Positions 23,484 through 32,543 of a stretch of DNA of 64,000 nt are shown in pieces. The translations under genes and the position numbers were made by a program. The notes below the pieces were generated by a model, which was not told the DNA's origin, did not search any database, and saw only the letters and a program-made list of their open reading frames with translations. Position 1 is the stretch's first letter. Each line of letters starts with the position of its first letter. This stretch comes from Rhizobium sp. NXC24. Its GTDB lineage: Bacteria; Pseudomonadota; Alphaproteobacteria; Rhizobiales; Rhizobiaceae. The DNA is taken from NCBI RefSeq assembly GCF_002944315.1, contig NZ_CP024311.1, forward strand, positions 1,464,501 to 1,528,500. The letters are read 5' to 3'.

Positions 23484-24749
23484 CTAGCCGTTTTTCCCAA
23501 GGGCGCCGCGATTGGTGATGGTGATGAAATCGGTCCCGTCGCCGGTTTCCGGGCCGATGCCGGTGTCGGAAATCGTCAGCGACGAACCTGCCGTCAGCAG
23601 ATCCTCGATCTTGCGCCTGACGTCATCGGGTATGGTGATGCGGTCGAGCGCGCGGTCGGCGGCGTCGAGCGATTCCGCCTGCGCCTCGCTGGTGATACCG
23701 AAGCGTTTCTTCGCCTCCTTGGAAAGATCGTCTTCCAGCGTCACGCCGAACCAGTCCGCCTTGCCGTTCACCTTGTCGATCGTATGGGCGGTGAAGAAAT
23801 GCGTGCCAAGGGCTTCCTGTGGCTCGGCGATGATGGCGGGAGCTTCGAACAGCGGTTTGAAATTCTGCCGAACCATGATTTCGCCGTTCGGCGGTGCGCC
23901 CTTGCCGGCGACCTCATAGACCGCCTTCATCAGCGCCGGGCTCACCAGTCCGCCCGATGTCGTGATGTTGTGGGCTTTCTTGAAATCCGCGATCGCCTGC
24001 ACCGTCGCCGGTCCAAGCATGCCGTCCGGCGTGCCGGTAACAAAGCCCATATCGTTCAAGATGCCCTGCAGATCGCGGACATTTTCCCGCAGACCTCGGC
24101 GTGTGATGAGAATGCCAAGCGGCGCCTGGTCGGCGGTGGGCACTGCCCGTACGGCCTCCGGTATGGGCAGAGCGGCGACATCGTTCGTGGCGACTTGCAC
24201 CGGCTCCGCCTGCGGCAGAAAACCGGTCGTCGTCGGGCGCAGTTCGAGATCGGAGAACAGAGCGGCGGCGGGTGCGACTTCGGGTTGAAACAACATGGCA
24301 TGTTGGAAAGGCTGCGGCACCAGCGGCTGGTCGGCGATAACGACATGCACGCCGCGTTCGGTCATCTGGTAGAGCATCTTGGCGAAGGCCTTGGGCATGC
24401 GCACGCAGCCGTGCGAGGCGGGATAGTTCGGCACCGAATTGGATTCGTGCAGCGCGATACCAGACCAGGTCAGCCGCTGCATGAAGGGCATCGGCGACGC
24501 CGAATAGAGATTGGACTCGTGATAGACCTCCTTCTCCAGAATGGAGAAGATGCCGCTCGGTGTCGTATGGCCGCGCTTGCCGGTCGAAACCTTCGATGTC
24601 GCCACCACCTGGTCGCCGTCATAGACGGCAAGCGATTGCCGGTCCTTCGATACGACGATCTGCAATGTGCGGGCATCCTCCGCGAAGGCAGGATGAACAA
24701 GGGCTGTGGCCGACAGTAGGCCAAGCCCGAAAAAGAAACGCGACTTCAT
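23484..24749 (-). CDS. L,D-transpeptidase (YkuD family) with peptidoglycan-binding domain
   Basis: This 421-residue exported enzyme cross-links or anchors to peptidoglycan through 3-3 bonds. A signal peptide ends at AFA (residues 21-23). The YkuD catalytic motif SHGCVRM is at residues 112-118 with nucleophile Cys115, and upstream IALHESNS supplies His101. A peptidoglycan_binding_1-like segment (LQGILNDMGFVTGTPDGMLG) lies near residue 230. The C-terminal about 150 residues are not recognised. Rhizobia grow from the pole and depend on such enzymes. The ATG at 24749 was preferred to an in-frame GTG at 24755. Confidence 0.9.
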   Translation of the reverse strand: MKSRFFFGLGLLSATALVHPAFAEDARTLQIVVSKDRQSLAVYDGDQVVATSKVSTGKRGHTTPSGIFSILEKEVYHESNLYSASPMPFMQRLTWSGIALHESNSVPNYPASHGCVRMPKAFAKMLYQMTERGVHVVIADQPLVPQPFQHAMLFQPEVAPAAALFSDLELRPTTTGFLPQAEPVQVATNDVAALPIPEAVRAVPTADQAPLGILITRRGLRENVRDLQGILNDMGFVTGTPDGMLGPATVQAIADFKKAHNITTSGGLVSPALMKAVYEVAGKGAPPNGEIMVRQNFKPLFEAPAIIAEPQEALGTHFFTAHTIDKVNGKADWFGVTLEDDLSKEAKKRFGITSEAQAESLDAADRALDRITIPDDVRRKIEDLLTAGSSLTISDTGIGPETGDGTDFITITNRGALGKNG

Positions 24750-24917
24750 ATACACATACCAAAACGCAATACTCGTATGGCCACAGGTTAGACTTCGAAG
24801 TTTAAGGAAGACTTGAAGCGGAGCCGCCCACCGGAATTGCTTTTTTCCCGCTTCAAAGGCTTGTCCGATAGGCGCAATTGCGACCGGAAGTATTTTATGT
24901 AAATCTTAAATTGTAGG

Positions 24918-26702
24918 ATGCGGAGCCGGGCGGGCGTCGACATGCATGTGGACGTGATCGAAAAGCTGGAAGATCTGCAGGGGCTGAAAGACGACTGGGA
25001 TCGGATCTATGAGATCGACCCGGAGGCGCATTGTTTTTTATCCTGGACCTGGATGTCGAGCTGGTTCGCCTCTCGTGCGCTCCCTTGGCTCGTGCTGGCG
25101 GCAAAGCAAGATGAGGGCGGCGCCTATGTGGCTTTCTTCCCGATCCAGCTCGGTACCGGGCTCGACCGGAGCAACGGTTTCTACAATACCGTCGTCATGG
25201 GCGGCTCCTATTTTGCCTCCTATACGGGTATTCTCTGCGATCCGGCCTATGCCAATGCCGCTGTCTCAGCCTTTGGCGATCGGATTCGCGCCTTTCATTG
25301 GCGCAGCTTGCATCTCGACGACATCGATCGATCGTCTGCGCGCATCGGGGCCTTCCTCGAGCGTTTCCCGCCGGCGGATTTTGTCGGCGACAGGGTCAAG
25401 CGCCCGGCACAGATTTCGGATGCGGCCGAAAGGATTGATCCGGAGATCTACGTCCATGTGACGCTGCCTGCGGATTTCGATTCGTTCCTTCGTGAGAAAC
25501 TGCATTGGCGTGCGCGCCGCAATATCCGCCATTGCCTGCACAAGCTGGAGGGGTCGGCGGCACTGCGGATAACGCATGGCGACGCCGCAACCATCGAAGA
25601 GGATCTGGCGACGCTGCTGCGTCTTTGGGAGAAACAATGGGGATGGCGCAATCCCGGCTATATGCGTTACGTTCTCGATAATTCGCGATCGGTTCTGCCG
25701 GATTGCTTTCGCAGCGGCGATCTCTTTCTACCGGTTCTCTGGCAAGACGGCGTAGCGATCGCCGCATCCGCCGTCCTTCTCGATCGTCCCAGGAAGAGCC
25801 TGATCTGTTTCCTTAGCGCACGTGATGTCTCGATCCGAGATCTGTCCCCAGGCTTGACCCTGCATGCCTATACGATCCGCTGGGCGATAGAGAACGGCTT
25901 TCGAATCTATGATCTCGGTGCCGGCAATTATGAGCACAAGTATATTTTCGGCTCCGTCAGCCGGCGCATCGAGCGCTTCCGGATCGACACAAGGACGGGC
26001 CGGAACCTCGGTGACCGGCTGGACCCGCATTGCCTCCGTTTCGTGCTTGCCCGTATCAGGAAGCGGTATGCCGCGGGTGATCTGGTTGATGCCGAAATCG
26101 GCTGCCGACAGGTTCTTGCTATCGAACCCGCAAATGGTGAGGTGCTGGCACTCTATCGCGAAGTCGTGGCGTCACGCATCCTCTGGCAGGCGATCTCGCC
26201 CGATGAAGCTCCAAATATCGGCTCGGACGAGCAAGAAGTCGTCGGCCGCGCCGAGGCGGAAAAGCAATGTCGCGCAACCATTGCCGAAACCCCGGGAGAT
26301 TTCGATGCCGTGCACCGGCTGAGCATATTGCTACTACTGCGGGGCGAGGCCAGGGAGGCGGAGGCGGAGATTGAACGGGCGTTGGAGCTGCGTCCCGACT
26401 CCGCTGCCGCCCATTGCACCTATGGCAATATCCTCGCCGCGACCAGGGATTTCGAAGGCGCTGTCGTCCGCTATGACCGCGCGATCGCCCTGGAGCCAGG
26501 CCATGCGATTGCCTATAACAACAAGGGCAACGCGTTGCGCCGCCTGGGTCGTGCCGACGAGGCGCTGGCGAGCTATGAAAAGGCGATTGCGATCAGGCCG
26601 AGTTACGAGCAGGCGATTGCCAATCGCGCAGCCCTTTTCGACGAAGAGACGGACATGCTGCCGGCCGTGATTCAACTCTCGCGCTTGCCGCCGAATGTGT
26701 AG
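24918..26702 (+). CDS. FemAB/BioF2-like acetyltransferase fused to TPR repeats
   Basis: This 594-residue protein has two parts. Residues about 10-365 look like a double GNAT fold of the BioF2/CelD (Acetyltransf_6) type, with [15 protein letters not shown] near residue 195 and [18 protein letters not shown] near residue 330. Residues about 440-585 hold at least three tetratricopeptide repeats, for example [20 protein letters not shown] and [20 protein letters not shown]. Substrate is unknown; such enzymes often act in envelope polysaccharide or lipid modification. An alternative ATG at 24942 is equally plausible. Confidence 0.75.
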   Translation: MRSRAGVDMHVDVIEKLEDLQGLKDDWDRIYEIDPEAHCFLSWTWMSSWFASRALPWLVLAAKQDEGGAYVAFFPIQLGTGLDRSNGFYNTVVMGGSYFASYTGILCDPAYANAAVSAFGDRIRAFHWRSLHLDDIDRSSARIGAFLERFPPADFVGDRVKRPAQISDAAERIDPEIYVHVTLPADFDSFLREKLHWRARRNIRHCLHKLEGSAALRITHGDAATIEEDLATLLRLWEKQWGWRNPGYMRYVLDNSRSVLPDCFRSGDLFLPVLWQDGVAIAASAVLLDRPRKSLICFLSARDVSIRDLSPGLTLHAYTIRWAIENGFRIYDLGAGNYEHKYIFGSVSRRIERFRIDTRTGRNLGDRLDPHCLRFVLARIRKRYAAGDLVDAEIGCRQVLAIEPANGEVLALYREVVASRILWQAISPDEAPNIGSDEQEVVGRAEAEKQCRATIAETPGDFDAVHRLSILLLLRGEAREAEAEIERALELRPDSAAAHCTYGNILAATRDFEGAVVRYDRAIALEPGHAIAYNNKGNALRRLGRADEALASYEKAIAIRPSYEQAIANRAALFDEETDMLPAVIQLSRLPPNV

Positions 26703-27961
26703 CCGGTTTCGACCGTCTTGTTGCCGAATTTTTCCCTAAGCTTGTCCATCGCCGCCTCCGCCGCGGCGCGGCGGGTTGCCTGTTCGTCGATCAGATCGGG
26801 CGGGTCGGCGCGGGCGGCGTCGCAGAGATCGGTGACGCCGATGCCGATCAAGCGGAACTTGGTCCCATCGGTCTCATGCTCGAGCAATCGCAGGCCGGTA
26901 CGGAAAATGCGATCGGCAAGCTGGGTGGGGTCTTCCAGACGGCGGTTGCGGGTGCGGCTTTTGAAATCGGCCGTTTTCAGCTTCAACACGACAGTCTGCC
27001 CGGCAATGCCGCTGCGTTTCAGGCGGCGCGATACCTTCTCTGCGAGATCGCGCAGGATCGGCACCAGATCGTCATGCCGAGAAATATCGTCGAAGAAGGT
27101 CGTCTCCGATGACACGCTTTTTGCCGCTTCGTTCGGATGGACCGTGCGATCGTCGATGCCGCGCGACAGGCGGAAGAGCCGCTGGCCGATGACGCCATAG
27201 CGGCGCATCAGATCGCCTTCCTCCATGGTCTGTAGCTGGCCGATGGTGCGGATGCCGTCGCTTTCCAAAGTCGCCGCAAAGGCCTTGCCGACGCCCCAGA
27301 TGGTGGTCACGGGGCGCGGCTCCAGAAACGATAGCGCCTCTTGCCGCCCGATGACCGAAAAGCCGCGTGGTTTCTGCAGGTCGGAAGCGACCTTGGCGAG
27401 GAACTTGCAATAGGAAAGGCCGACCGAAATGGTGATGCCGATCTCGCTTTCGATGCGCTTGGCGAATTTCGCCAGGATGCGGGCCGGCGGATCATGGTGC
27501 AGGCGTTGCGTGCCCTCAAGCTCCAGAAAGGCCTCGTCGATCGAAAGCGGCTGCACCAGCGGCGTCAACTCCTGCATGAGTCCGCGCACTTCGCGGCCGA
27601 CCCGGACATATTTCTCCATGTTCGGGCGGATGACGACCGCCTGCGGGCAGGCGTCCAGCGCCTTGAACATCGGCATGGCCGATCGGACGCCGTGAATGCG
27701 GGCGATATAGCAGGCCGTGGACACGACGCCGCGCTTGCCGCCGCCGATGATGACCGGCTTATCGGCCAGTTCCGGATTGTCGCGCTTCTCGATCGAGGCA
27801 TAGAAGGCATCGCAATCAATATGCGCCAGCGTCAGGCCATAGAGTTCGCGATGATAGACAAGCCGTGGGCTGCCGCAGGCCCGACAGCGCGCGCGTTCTG
27901 CCGATTGCTCGCTCAGGCAATCGCGGCAAAAACCGGAAACTTTGTCGGGCGCGCTGGTCAT
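26672..27961 (-). CDS. dinB: DNA polymerase IV (Y-family, translesion)
   Basis: This 429-residue error-prone polymerase bypasses DNA lesions. Catalytic motifs [10 protein letters not shown] near residue 46 and SIDEAFLEL near residue 140 are intact, and the little-finger domain follows. Residues 12-29 carry two CxxC pairs (Cys12, 15, 26, 29) suggesting an N-terminal zinc ribbon absent from E. coli DinB. A LexA box lies 7 bases before the ATG, so SOS control is very likely. The 3' end overlaps the convergent FemAB-TPR gene by 31 bases. Confidence 0.93.
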   Translation of the reverse strand: MTSAPDKVSGFCRDCLSEQSAERARCRACGSPRLVYHRELYGLTLAHIDCDAFYASIEKRDNPELADKPVIIGGGKRGVVSTACYIARIHGVRSAMPMFKALDACPQAVVIRPNMEKYVRVGREVRGLMQELTPLVQPLSIDEAFLELEGTQRLHHDPPARILAKFAKRIESEIGITISVGLSYCKFLAKVASDLQKPRGFSVIGRQEALSFLEPRPVTTIWGVGKAFAATLESDGIRTIGQLQTMEEGDLMRRYGVIGQRLFRLSRGIDDRTVHPNEAAKSVSSETTFFDDISRHDDLVPILRDLAEKVSRRLKRSGIAGQTVVLKLKTADFKSRTRNRRLEDPTQLADRIFRTGLRLLEHETDGTKFRLIGIGVTDLCDAARADPPDLIDEQATRRAAAEAAMDKLREKFGNKTVETGYTFGGKRES

Positions 27962-27968
27962 GAAAATA

Positions 27969-27983
27969 GAACAAAAATTGAAC
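27969..27983 (-). promoter_or_regulatory. LexA (SOS) box of dinB
   Basis: Read on the minus strand the site is GTTC-N7-GTTC with the spacer AATTTTT, a perfect alphaproteobacterial LexA operator. It ends 7 bases before the dinB ATG, leaving no room for a normal ribosome-binding site, so the message may have a very short leader. Confidence 0.8.
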
Positions 27984-28040
27984 ATCGCCACCTTATGTTT
28001 TAAGCTTGTGAGTCTCAAGACGGAAAAGAGCGGGGAGGAG

Positions 28041-28622
28041 ATGTTGGAGGAATTGAAAGCGGTGCCTTTGACGGCGGATCGCTGGGGCGATTTCGAAACA
28101 CTCTTCGGGCCAAGCGGCGCCTGTTATGGCTGCTGGTGCACCTATTTGCGCGTTCCGACATCCGAGCGCAAAACGATGGATGGCGGGGCGAAGAAAAAAT
28201 TCATGCAGGCCCGCGTCTCAGCAGGCCCGCCCCCCGGCCTTCTCGGCTATATCGGTGAGCGCCCGGTTGCCTGGACGCAGGTTGGACCGCGATCGGAACT
28301 GCCGCAGTGGAATTCTCCGAAAACCGTCTCACGGCCGCTCGATCCGGAGGATGCCGAAGACAGCTCGGTCTGGGCCGTCAGTTGCTTTTTCATGAATTCG
28401 CGCGATCGCGGTAAAGGATACAGCCATCGCATGCTGTCCGAGGCGGTGAACTTCGCCAAGGCCTCTGGTGCACGCATTCTCGAGGGCTGTCCGATCGAAC
28501 GGACGAAGCAATCGAAATCCGTCGGCCTCTGTGTCGGTTCGCTCCGCATATTCGAGGCGGCCGGCTTTTCCGAAGTCGCCAAACGAAAGGACGGGCGTCC
28601 CTTGATGCGCCTTGTTCTCTAA
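28041..28622 (+). CDS. GNAT family N-acetyltransferase
   Basis: This 193-residue protein has the GNAT fold signature [16 protein letters not shown] near residue 122 (acetyl-CoA loop) and an N-terminal [12 protein letters not shown] motif typical of one bacterial GNAT subgroup. The ATG at 28041 is preceded by GGGGAGGAG; the frame is open further upstream through the dinB promoter but that part was discarded. It is divergent from dinB and could share the LexA-controlled region. Substrate unknown. Confidence 0.8.
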   Translation: MLEELKAVPLTADRWGDFETLFGPSGACYGCWCTYLRVPTSERKTMDGGAKKKFMQARVSAGPPPGLLGYIGERPVAWTQVGPRSELPQWNSPKTVSRPLDPEDAEDSSVWAVSCFFMNSRDRGKGYSHRMLSEAVNFAKASGARILEGCPIERTKQSKSVGLCVGSLRIFEAAGFSEVAKRKDGRPLMRLVL

Positions 28623-28639
28623 TGCCGGCGCGGGCGAAC

Positions 28640-29287
28640 CTAGCGGGCGATATGGGCGCGGATCAATGGCGCTGCCTGAGCCCAATCGTTCGCCTGGGGA
28701 ATGTCGGCCGCTGCAGCCGGCGCCATGCGATGGACGATCGAGTCCGGCTTCAGGTTGATGAGAAGGCAGCTTGCGAGATGGTCGCGGACCGAATGCAGAT
28801 TGTGCGCCATATCGTCGACGAAGGCGACGGGCAGGGTGCGCGTGCCGTGCAATGCCTGCACGATCGGTCCCTTCGGCTGCAGCGAGGCGAGCAGCGGATG
28901 GGAAAGGCCCAGCCTGTCGAGAAGACGGCGGCGCTGCGCCCAGAACTGCGGCGGCATGGCGGTGAGGAAGACGACATCGGCGTCTTTGGAAAAGCCATCA
29001 AGGGTGTCGACGACGCGATCCAAGGGTGTCTGCCATTGTTCCTGCGCCTCGAAAAACGCGTCGATCAGACGACGGACCTCCATTTCTTCCAGCGCCTCAC
29101 CGCTTGCCTTCGAAATGACGTTGCCGGTCAGCCGGAAGGACCGCGGCAGGAATTCATGGCCTTCTCCATCGAGAAAGAGCAGGAAGGGCGCAAAGAAGTG
29201 CAGCACGACATCGTCGACGTCGCAGACGATGAGCGGCCGGTCGCCAAGGCGGACATGCGATGTGTCCAATTCGATCGGGGCATCCAT
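28640..29287 (-). CDS. HAD-like hydrolase
   Basis: This 215-residue protein shows HAD motifs: ICDVDDVVLHFF (motif I, DxD), VVFLTAMP (motif II, Thr) and VAFVDDMAHN (motif IV, DD). The cap region lies at residues about 45-95. Substrate is unknown. The ATG at 29287 follows AGGGGAAT; the gene starts 2 bases after the stop of the DUF3572 gene, so the two form an operon. Confidence 0.75.
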   Translation of the reverse strand: MDAPIELDTSHVRLGDRPLIVCDVDDVVLHFFAPFLLFLDGEGHEFLPRSFRLTGNVISKASGEALEEMEVRRLIDAFFEAQEQWQTPLDRVVDTLDGFSKDADVVFLTAMPPQFWAQRRRLLDRLGLSHPLLASLQPKGPIVQALHGTRTLPVAFVDDMAHNLHSVRDHLASCLLINLKPDSIVHRMAPAAAADIPQANDWAQAAPLIRAHIAR

Positions 29288-29289
29288 CG

Positions 29290-29598
29290 TCAATATTCCC
29301 CTGAGGAAAGGCCGGGTGGCGAGAAGTGCGCGGATGCGGCGGCAACCGTTTCTGGCGCGATGCTGCTTGCCTGGCAGAATGCAAGCAATGTCGGCTCATG
29401 GTTCATCAAAAAATCCAGCATGCCGGCAAGAAAAGCGGGTTCGTTGATGGCGTTGCGCACCTGTGCCGGTTCGACACCGGTCAAGGCCAGGAAGCGGCCG
29501 AACATATCCGGCTCATTGGCCAGCCAGCCAAGTACGGCGATCGCGGTTTCCTGCGGATCGGCGGCCGCCTTCTTCGGGTTCTTGGAGTTACTTTGCAT
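29290..29598 (-). CDS. DUF3572 family protein
   Basis: This 102-residue, mostly helical protein contains AIAVLGWLANEPDMFGRFLALTG, typical of the alphaproteobacterial DUF3572 family. It is divergent from divK, as in other rhizobia. Function is unknown. Confidence 0.8.
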   Translation of the reverse strand: MQSNSKNPKKAAADPQETAIAVLGWLANEPDMFGRFLALTGVEPAQVRNAINEPAFLAGMLDFLMNHEPTLLAFCQASSIAPETVAAASAHFSPPGLSSGEY

Positions 29599-29729
29599 TT
29601 TGAGCGGTGAGTTACCTATTTTTCAACCAAATGCCGCTAGCGTCGGATTCAAGTATTTCTGGAATCGATTTCTCGCGACGTTATATTTTCATAGAATGGA
29701 TGCAATACCGGATGCAGGGACAGCTCTCC

Positions 29730-30101
29730 ATGCCTAAGCAGGTGATGATTGTAGAAGACAACGAGCTCAATATGAAGCTCTTTCGCGATCTTATCGAGGC
29801 GTCCGGCTATACGACGATCCAGACCCGAAATGGCATGGAAGCGCTTGATCTTGCTCGCAAATATCGCCCGGATCTGATCCTGATGGACATCCAGCTTCCT
29901 GAGGTTTCGGGCCTTGAGGTGACGAAGTGGCTGAAAGAGGATGACGATCTGCACGTCATTCCGGTGATCGCGGTGACCGCCTTTGCGATGAAGGGCGACG
30001 AGGAGCGAATCCGTCAGGGCGGCTGCGAAGCCTATGTTTCCAAGCCGATCTCCGTGCCGAAATTCATCGAGACCATTAAAACCTATCTGGGCGACGCCTG
30101 A
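29730..30101 (+). CDS. divK: Single-domain response regulator DivK
   Basis: This 123-residue CheY-like protein has the acidic pair Glu9-Asp10, the phospho-acceptor Asp53 in [13 protein letters not shown], and Lys in YVSKPI. In Caulobacter, DivK binds DivL and modulates CckA, and so CtrA activity, in the cell-cycle phosphorelay. Its place 15 bases before pleD confirms identity. Upstream in-frame codons from 29607 lie in non-coding sequence and were excluded. Confidence 0.94.
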   Translation: MPKQVMIVEDNELNMKLFRDLIEASGYTTIQTRNGMEALDLARKYRPDLILMDIQLPEVSGLEVTKWLKEDDDLHVIPVIAVTAFAMKGDEERIRQGGCEAYVSKPISVPKFIETIKTYLGDA

Positions 30102-30116
30102 GCGCGGGGAAGACTG

Positions 30117-31490
30117 ATGACCGCGCGCATATTGGTGGTTGACGATGTACCCGCTAACGTAAAGCTGCTCGAAGCAAGGCTGCTGGCCGAGTATTTCGAC
30201 GTGCTGACGGCGGAGGACGGCCTGAAGGCGCTGGCGATCTGCGACAGCACCCAGGTCGATCTCATCCTGCTCGATATCATGATGCCCGGCATGGATGGGT
30301 TCGAGGTCTGCGAGCGGCTGAAGTCCGATCCGCGCACCGCGCATATTCCCGTGGTCATGGTCACGGCGCTGGATCAGCCCGCCGACCGCGTGCGCGGCCT
30401 TAAGGCCGGCGCCGACGATTTTCTGACCAAGCCGGTAAACGATCTGCAGCTCATTTCGCGGGTCAAAAGCCTGCTGCGCCTGAAGACACTCAGCGACGAG
30501 CTGCGCATGCGCAACGAGACGGCGCGCAACTTCGGCATCGACGACCTTCTGCGCATCGGCGAAGGCCGCGCCGACGACAATGGCCATGTGTTGCTGGTCG
30601 ACGGCCGCGCCAATTCGCAGGAGCGTATCATCCGCGCCCTGAAGCCGATCGCCGAGGTGACCGCAACATCCGATCCGCAGGCGGCCCTATTCGAAGCTGC
30701 GGAAAAGCCGTTCGAACTCGTCGTCGTCAATTCGAATTTCGATAATTACGACCCGCTGCGGCTTTGCTCGCAGCTCCGCTCGCTAGAGCGCACGCGCTTC
30801 CTGCCGGTGCTGCTGGTGACGGAGCAGGGGGCTGACGAGATGATCGTCCGCGCGCTCGATCTCGGTATCAACGACTATATCGTCCGCCCGCTCGATCCGA
30901 ACGAGCTGGTAGCGCGCTGCCTGACGCAGATCCGCCGCAAGCGTTACAACGACCGTCTGCGCGCCAGTGTGCAGCATACGATCGAACTCGCCGTCACCGA
31001 CGCGCTCACCGGGCTCAACAACAGGCGTTATCTCGACAATCACTTGAAGATCCTCTTCAATCGCTCCTTGACGCGTGGACGGCCGCTCTCGGTGCTGATC
31101 ACCGATATCGATCGCTTCAAGCAGGTGAACGACACCTATGGCCACGACGCCGGTGATGAAGTGCTGAAGGAGTTTGCCGCCCGTATTCGCTCCACCGTAC
31201 GCGGCGCCGATCTGGCCTGCCGCTATGGCGGAGAGGAATTTGTGGTGGTCATGCCGGATACGTCCCCCGAAGTCGCTGCCGCCGTTGCCGAGCGGCTGCG
31301 TGCTGCCGTGGAAACCACGCCGGTTACGCTGCGAGAAACAGGAGCCGTTCTCAATGTCACCGCCTCTTTCGGCATCTCGTCCCGTTTGGAGACGGTCGAA
31401 AGCCCCGAGCAGTTGATGAAGCAGGCCGACCGCGCCCTGTATGAGGCCAAGAATGCCGGCCGCAACAGGGTCGTCGCAGCGGCTGCTTGA
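30117..31490 (+). CDS. pleD: Response regulator diguanylate cyclase PleD
   Basis: This 457-residue protein makes cyclic di-GMP and controls polar development. Receiver 1 has phospho-acceptor Asp53 (LILLDIMMPGMDG). Receiver 2 (about residues 155-280) has Asn in place of the acceptor Asp (LVVVNSNFD), as expected for the dimerising adaptor domain. The cyclase domain has the active site GGEEF and, five residues before it, the RGAD inhibitory I-site (RxxD), so product feedback is expected. Confidence 0.96.
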   Translation: MTARILVVDDVPANVKLLEARLLAEYFDVLTAEDGLKALAICDSTQVDLILLDIMMPGMDGFEVCERLKSDPRTAHIPVVMVTALDQPADRVRGLKAGADDFLTKPVNDLQLISRVKSLLRLKTLSDELRMRNETARNFGIDDLLRIGEGRADDNGHVLLVDGRANSQERIIRALKPIAEVTATSDPQAALFEAAEKPFELVVVNSNFDNYDPLRLCSQLRSLERTRFLPVLLVTEQGADEMIVRALDLGINDYIVRPLDPNELVARCLTQIRRKRYNDRLRASVQHTIELAVTDALTGLNNRRYLDNHLKILFNRSLTRGRPLSVLITDIDRFKQVNDTYGHDAGDEVLKEFAARIRSTVRGADLACRYGGEEFVVVMPDTSPEVAAAVAERLRAAVETTPVTLRETGAVLNVTASFGISSRLETVESPEQLMKQADRALYEAKNAGRNRVVAAAA

Positions 31491-31542
31491 GCAGGGGTGC
31501 CATCGGACTTCCCCTTAATATCCACGGGATTTTGGTAGTTTT

Positions 31543-31574
31543 GAACAAGGATTAAAAATTTGTAATCTTTGTTC
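31543..31574. repeat. 12-bp inverted repeat after pleD
   Basis: GAACAAGGATTA (31543-31554) and TAATCTTTGTTC (31563-31574) pair over 12 positions with one G-U, around an 8-base AT loop. No U-run follows, so it is either a weak pleD transcript end or a protein-binding site. Confidence 0.45.
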
Positions 31575-31979
31575 CATAACAATGATCGTAGATTTCCACA
31601 GGAGAATAACCCCTTTATTCTACCTCAGTAAGTTCGCAGAAGATACTTGTTATATTTTGTAGAAGACTGATGTATAGCGTGTATTTGTTGTGATATTTTT
31701 GCCATAAATGAAGTTGAAATGGCGAAAAGCTATGAGTATTCCATGCATAACATGTTTGTCACTGTGGTATGCAAATGTGCTCAAATATCTGTAGCCAGAA
31801 TCTGCTATGCATACGATCATTACCTCTTTAATTTTGAGATCTACTCGCTTTCCGATTGTTATTTTTTCAGGTCAACAAAGCTGAATGACGGCAGGAATTT
31901 TAACCATTCGGGCAGACAAGAATTTTTTATCATTAAGAATTTGTTGATTTTCTTTCGATTTCGCGCAAATTTAGTCCCG

Positions 31980-32156
31980 TACAAGGACAGGCCCGCAAGG
32001 GCGTGGGAATACCCCATGATGCTCAGGTCCGCCGCATCTCCTGGGTCGTGGGGTCGGTCGGCTGGCAAGCAATTTTAAGCGGTTCCTCGTGCCGTTTTGC
32101 AGGCTAGCCGACCCCCAATTCGAAACGCCGCCTTCCAATGGAAGCGCGGCGTTTTT
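31980..32156 (+). ncRNA. Candidate structured small RNA downstream of pleD
   Basis: Four hairpins follow in order. The first, 31991-32002, is GCCC-GCAA-GGGC with a GNRA tetraloop. The second, 32011-32054, pairs ACCCCATGA with TCGTGGGGT and inside it CAGG with CCTG. The third, 32056-32113, pairs GGTCGGCT with AGCCGACC and GCAA with TTGC. The fourth is a terminator at 32123-32156. GGGG at 32050-32053 can pair either with 32011-32015 or with 32112-32115, so alternative folds exist. A possible promoter is TTGATT (31944-31949) with AAATTT (31967-31972). The 5' end is approximate and no known RNA family was recognised. Confidence 0.5.
32123..32156 (+). terminator. Intrinsic terminator of the RNA candidate
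   Basis: AAACGCCGC (32123-32131) pairs with GCGGCGTTT (32146-32154), and CTTCC pairs with GGAAG inside it; a run of five T follows at 32152-32156. This is a textbook plus-strand terminator with no protein gene in front of it. Confidence 0.8.
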
Positions 32157-32239
32157 CTTTGTTAATATCAGAAAGTTGAGTTTTAGGCCTTTCTGTTTTT
32201 CCGGTGCCTGCATAAGGTTTTGCACAGAAAAAGAAGGCA

Positions 32240-32282
32240 GCAAAAATAAAAAAAGGCGCTAACCTTACGGTTGCGCCCTTTT
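32240..32282 (-). terminator. Intrinsic terminator of rpmG
   Basis: On the minus strand GGCGCAACC and GGTTAGCGCC form a stem with a 4-base GTAA loop (plus-strand 32255-32277), followed by a long T-run (A-run 32246-32254 on the plus strand). It lies about 22 bases after the rpmG stop. Confidence 0.8.
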
Positions 32283-32303
32283 GTAATCAGAAGTTTAGGA
32301 AAC

Positions 32304-32471
32304 TTACTTGATCTTCGTTTCCTTGAACTCGACATGCTTCTTAGCAATCGGGTCGTACTTCGTCTTCGTCATCTTGTCCGTCATCGTACGGCTGTTCTTC
32401 GTCGTGACGTAGAAGAAACCGGTGTCGGCCGTCGACAGCAGCTTGATCTTGATGGTGGTAGCCTTGGCCAT
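32304..32471 (-). CDS. rpmG: 50S ribosomal protein L33
   Basis: This 55-residue ribosomal protein begins [20 protein letters not shown] and ends with VEFKETKIK, matching L33. It lacks the Cys pairs of zinc-binding L33 forms. It has its own promoter overlapping the end of the upstream MFS gene and a hairpin in its leader, and a terminator follows. Confidence 0.95.
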   Translation of the reverse strand: MAKATTIKIKLLSTADTGFFYVTTKNSRTMTDKMTKTKYDPIAKKHVEFKETKIK

Positions 32472-32499
32472 GGTCGTCCTGCCTTTAAGAAAAATGAAA

Positions 32500-32530
32500 G
32501 CCGTGGACGGCCAGTGCGGAGGTCCACGGC
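32500..32530 (-). promoter_or_regulatory. Hairpin in the rpmG leader / MFS terminator
   Basis: GCCGTGGAC and GTCCACGGC form a perfect 9-bp stem (32500-32508 with 32522-32530). On the minus strand it is followed by TTTCATTTTTCTT and then, after about 17 more bases, the rpmG ATG. It may end the MFS transcript, or act as an attenuator in the rpmG leader. Confidence 0.6.
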
Positions 32531-32543
32531 AAATTCTGGCGCG

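Larger units (their letters stand above)
31491..32303. other. AT-rich gene-free region between pleD and rpmG
   Basis: No convincing protein gene is present. From 31491 to about 31975 the sequence is much richer in A and T than its neighbours and carries one long inverted repeat (31543-31574). From about 31980 it becomes GC-rich and strongly foldable, ending in a terminator at 32156. The rpmG terminator occupies 32240-32282. Confidence 0.6.

Noticed and set aside
31719..32078. 119-codon frame in the AT-rich region after pleD
   Set aside because: Composition is atypical, the ribosome-binding site is poor and the 3' half runs through the structured RNA candidate.
31980..32156. Identity as 6S RNA, tmRNA, SRP RNA or RNase P RNA
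   Set aside because: None of the conserved cores (tag-peptide frame, GGAAG SRP loop, RNase P core) could be recognised; size and a bulged hairpin alone are not enough for 6S.
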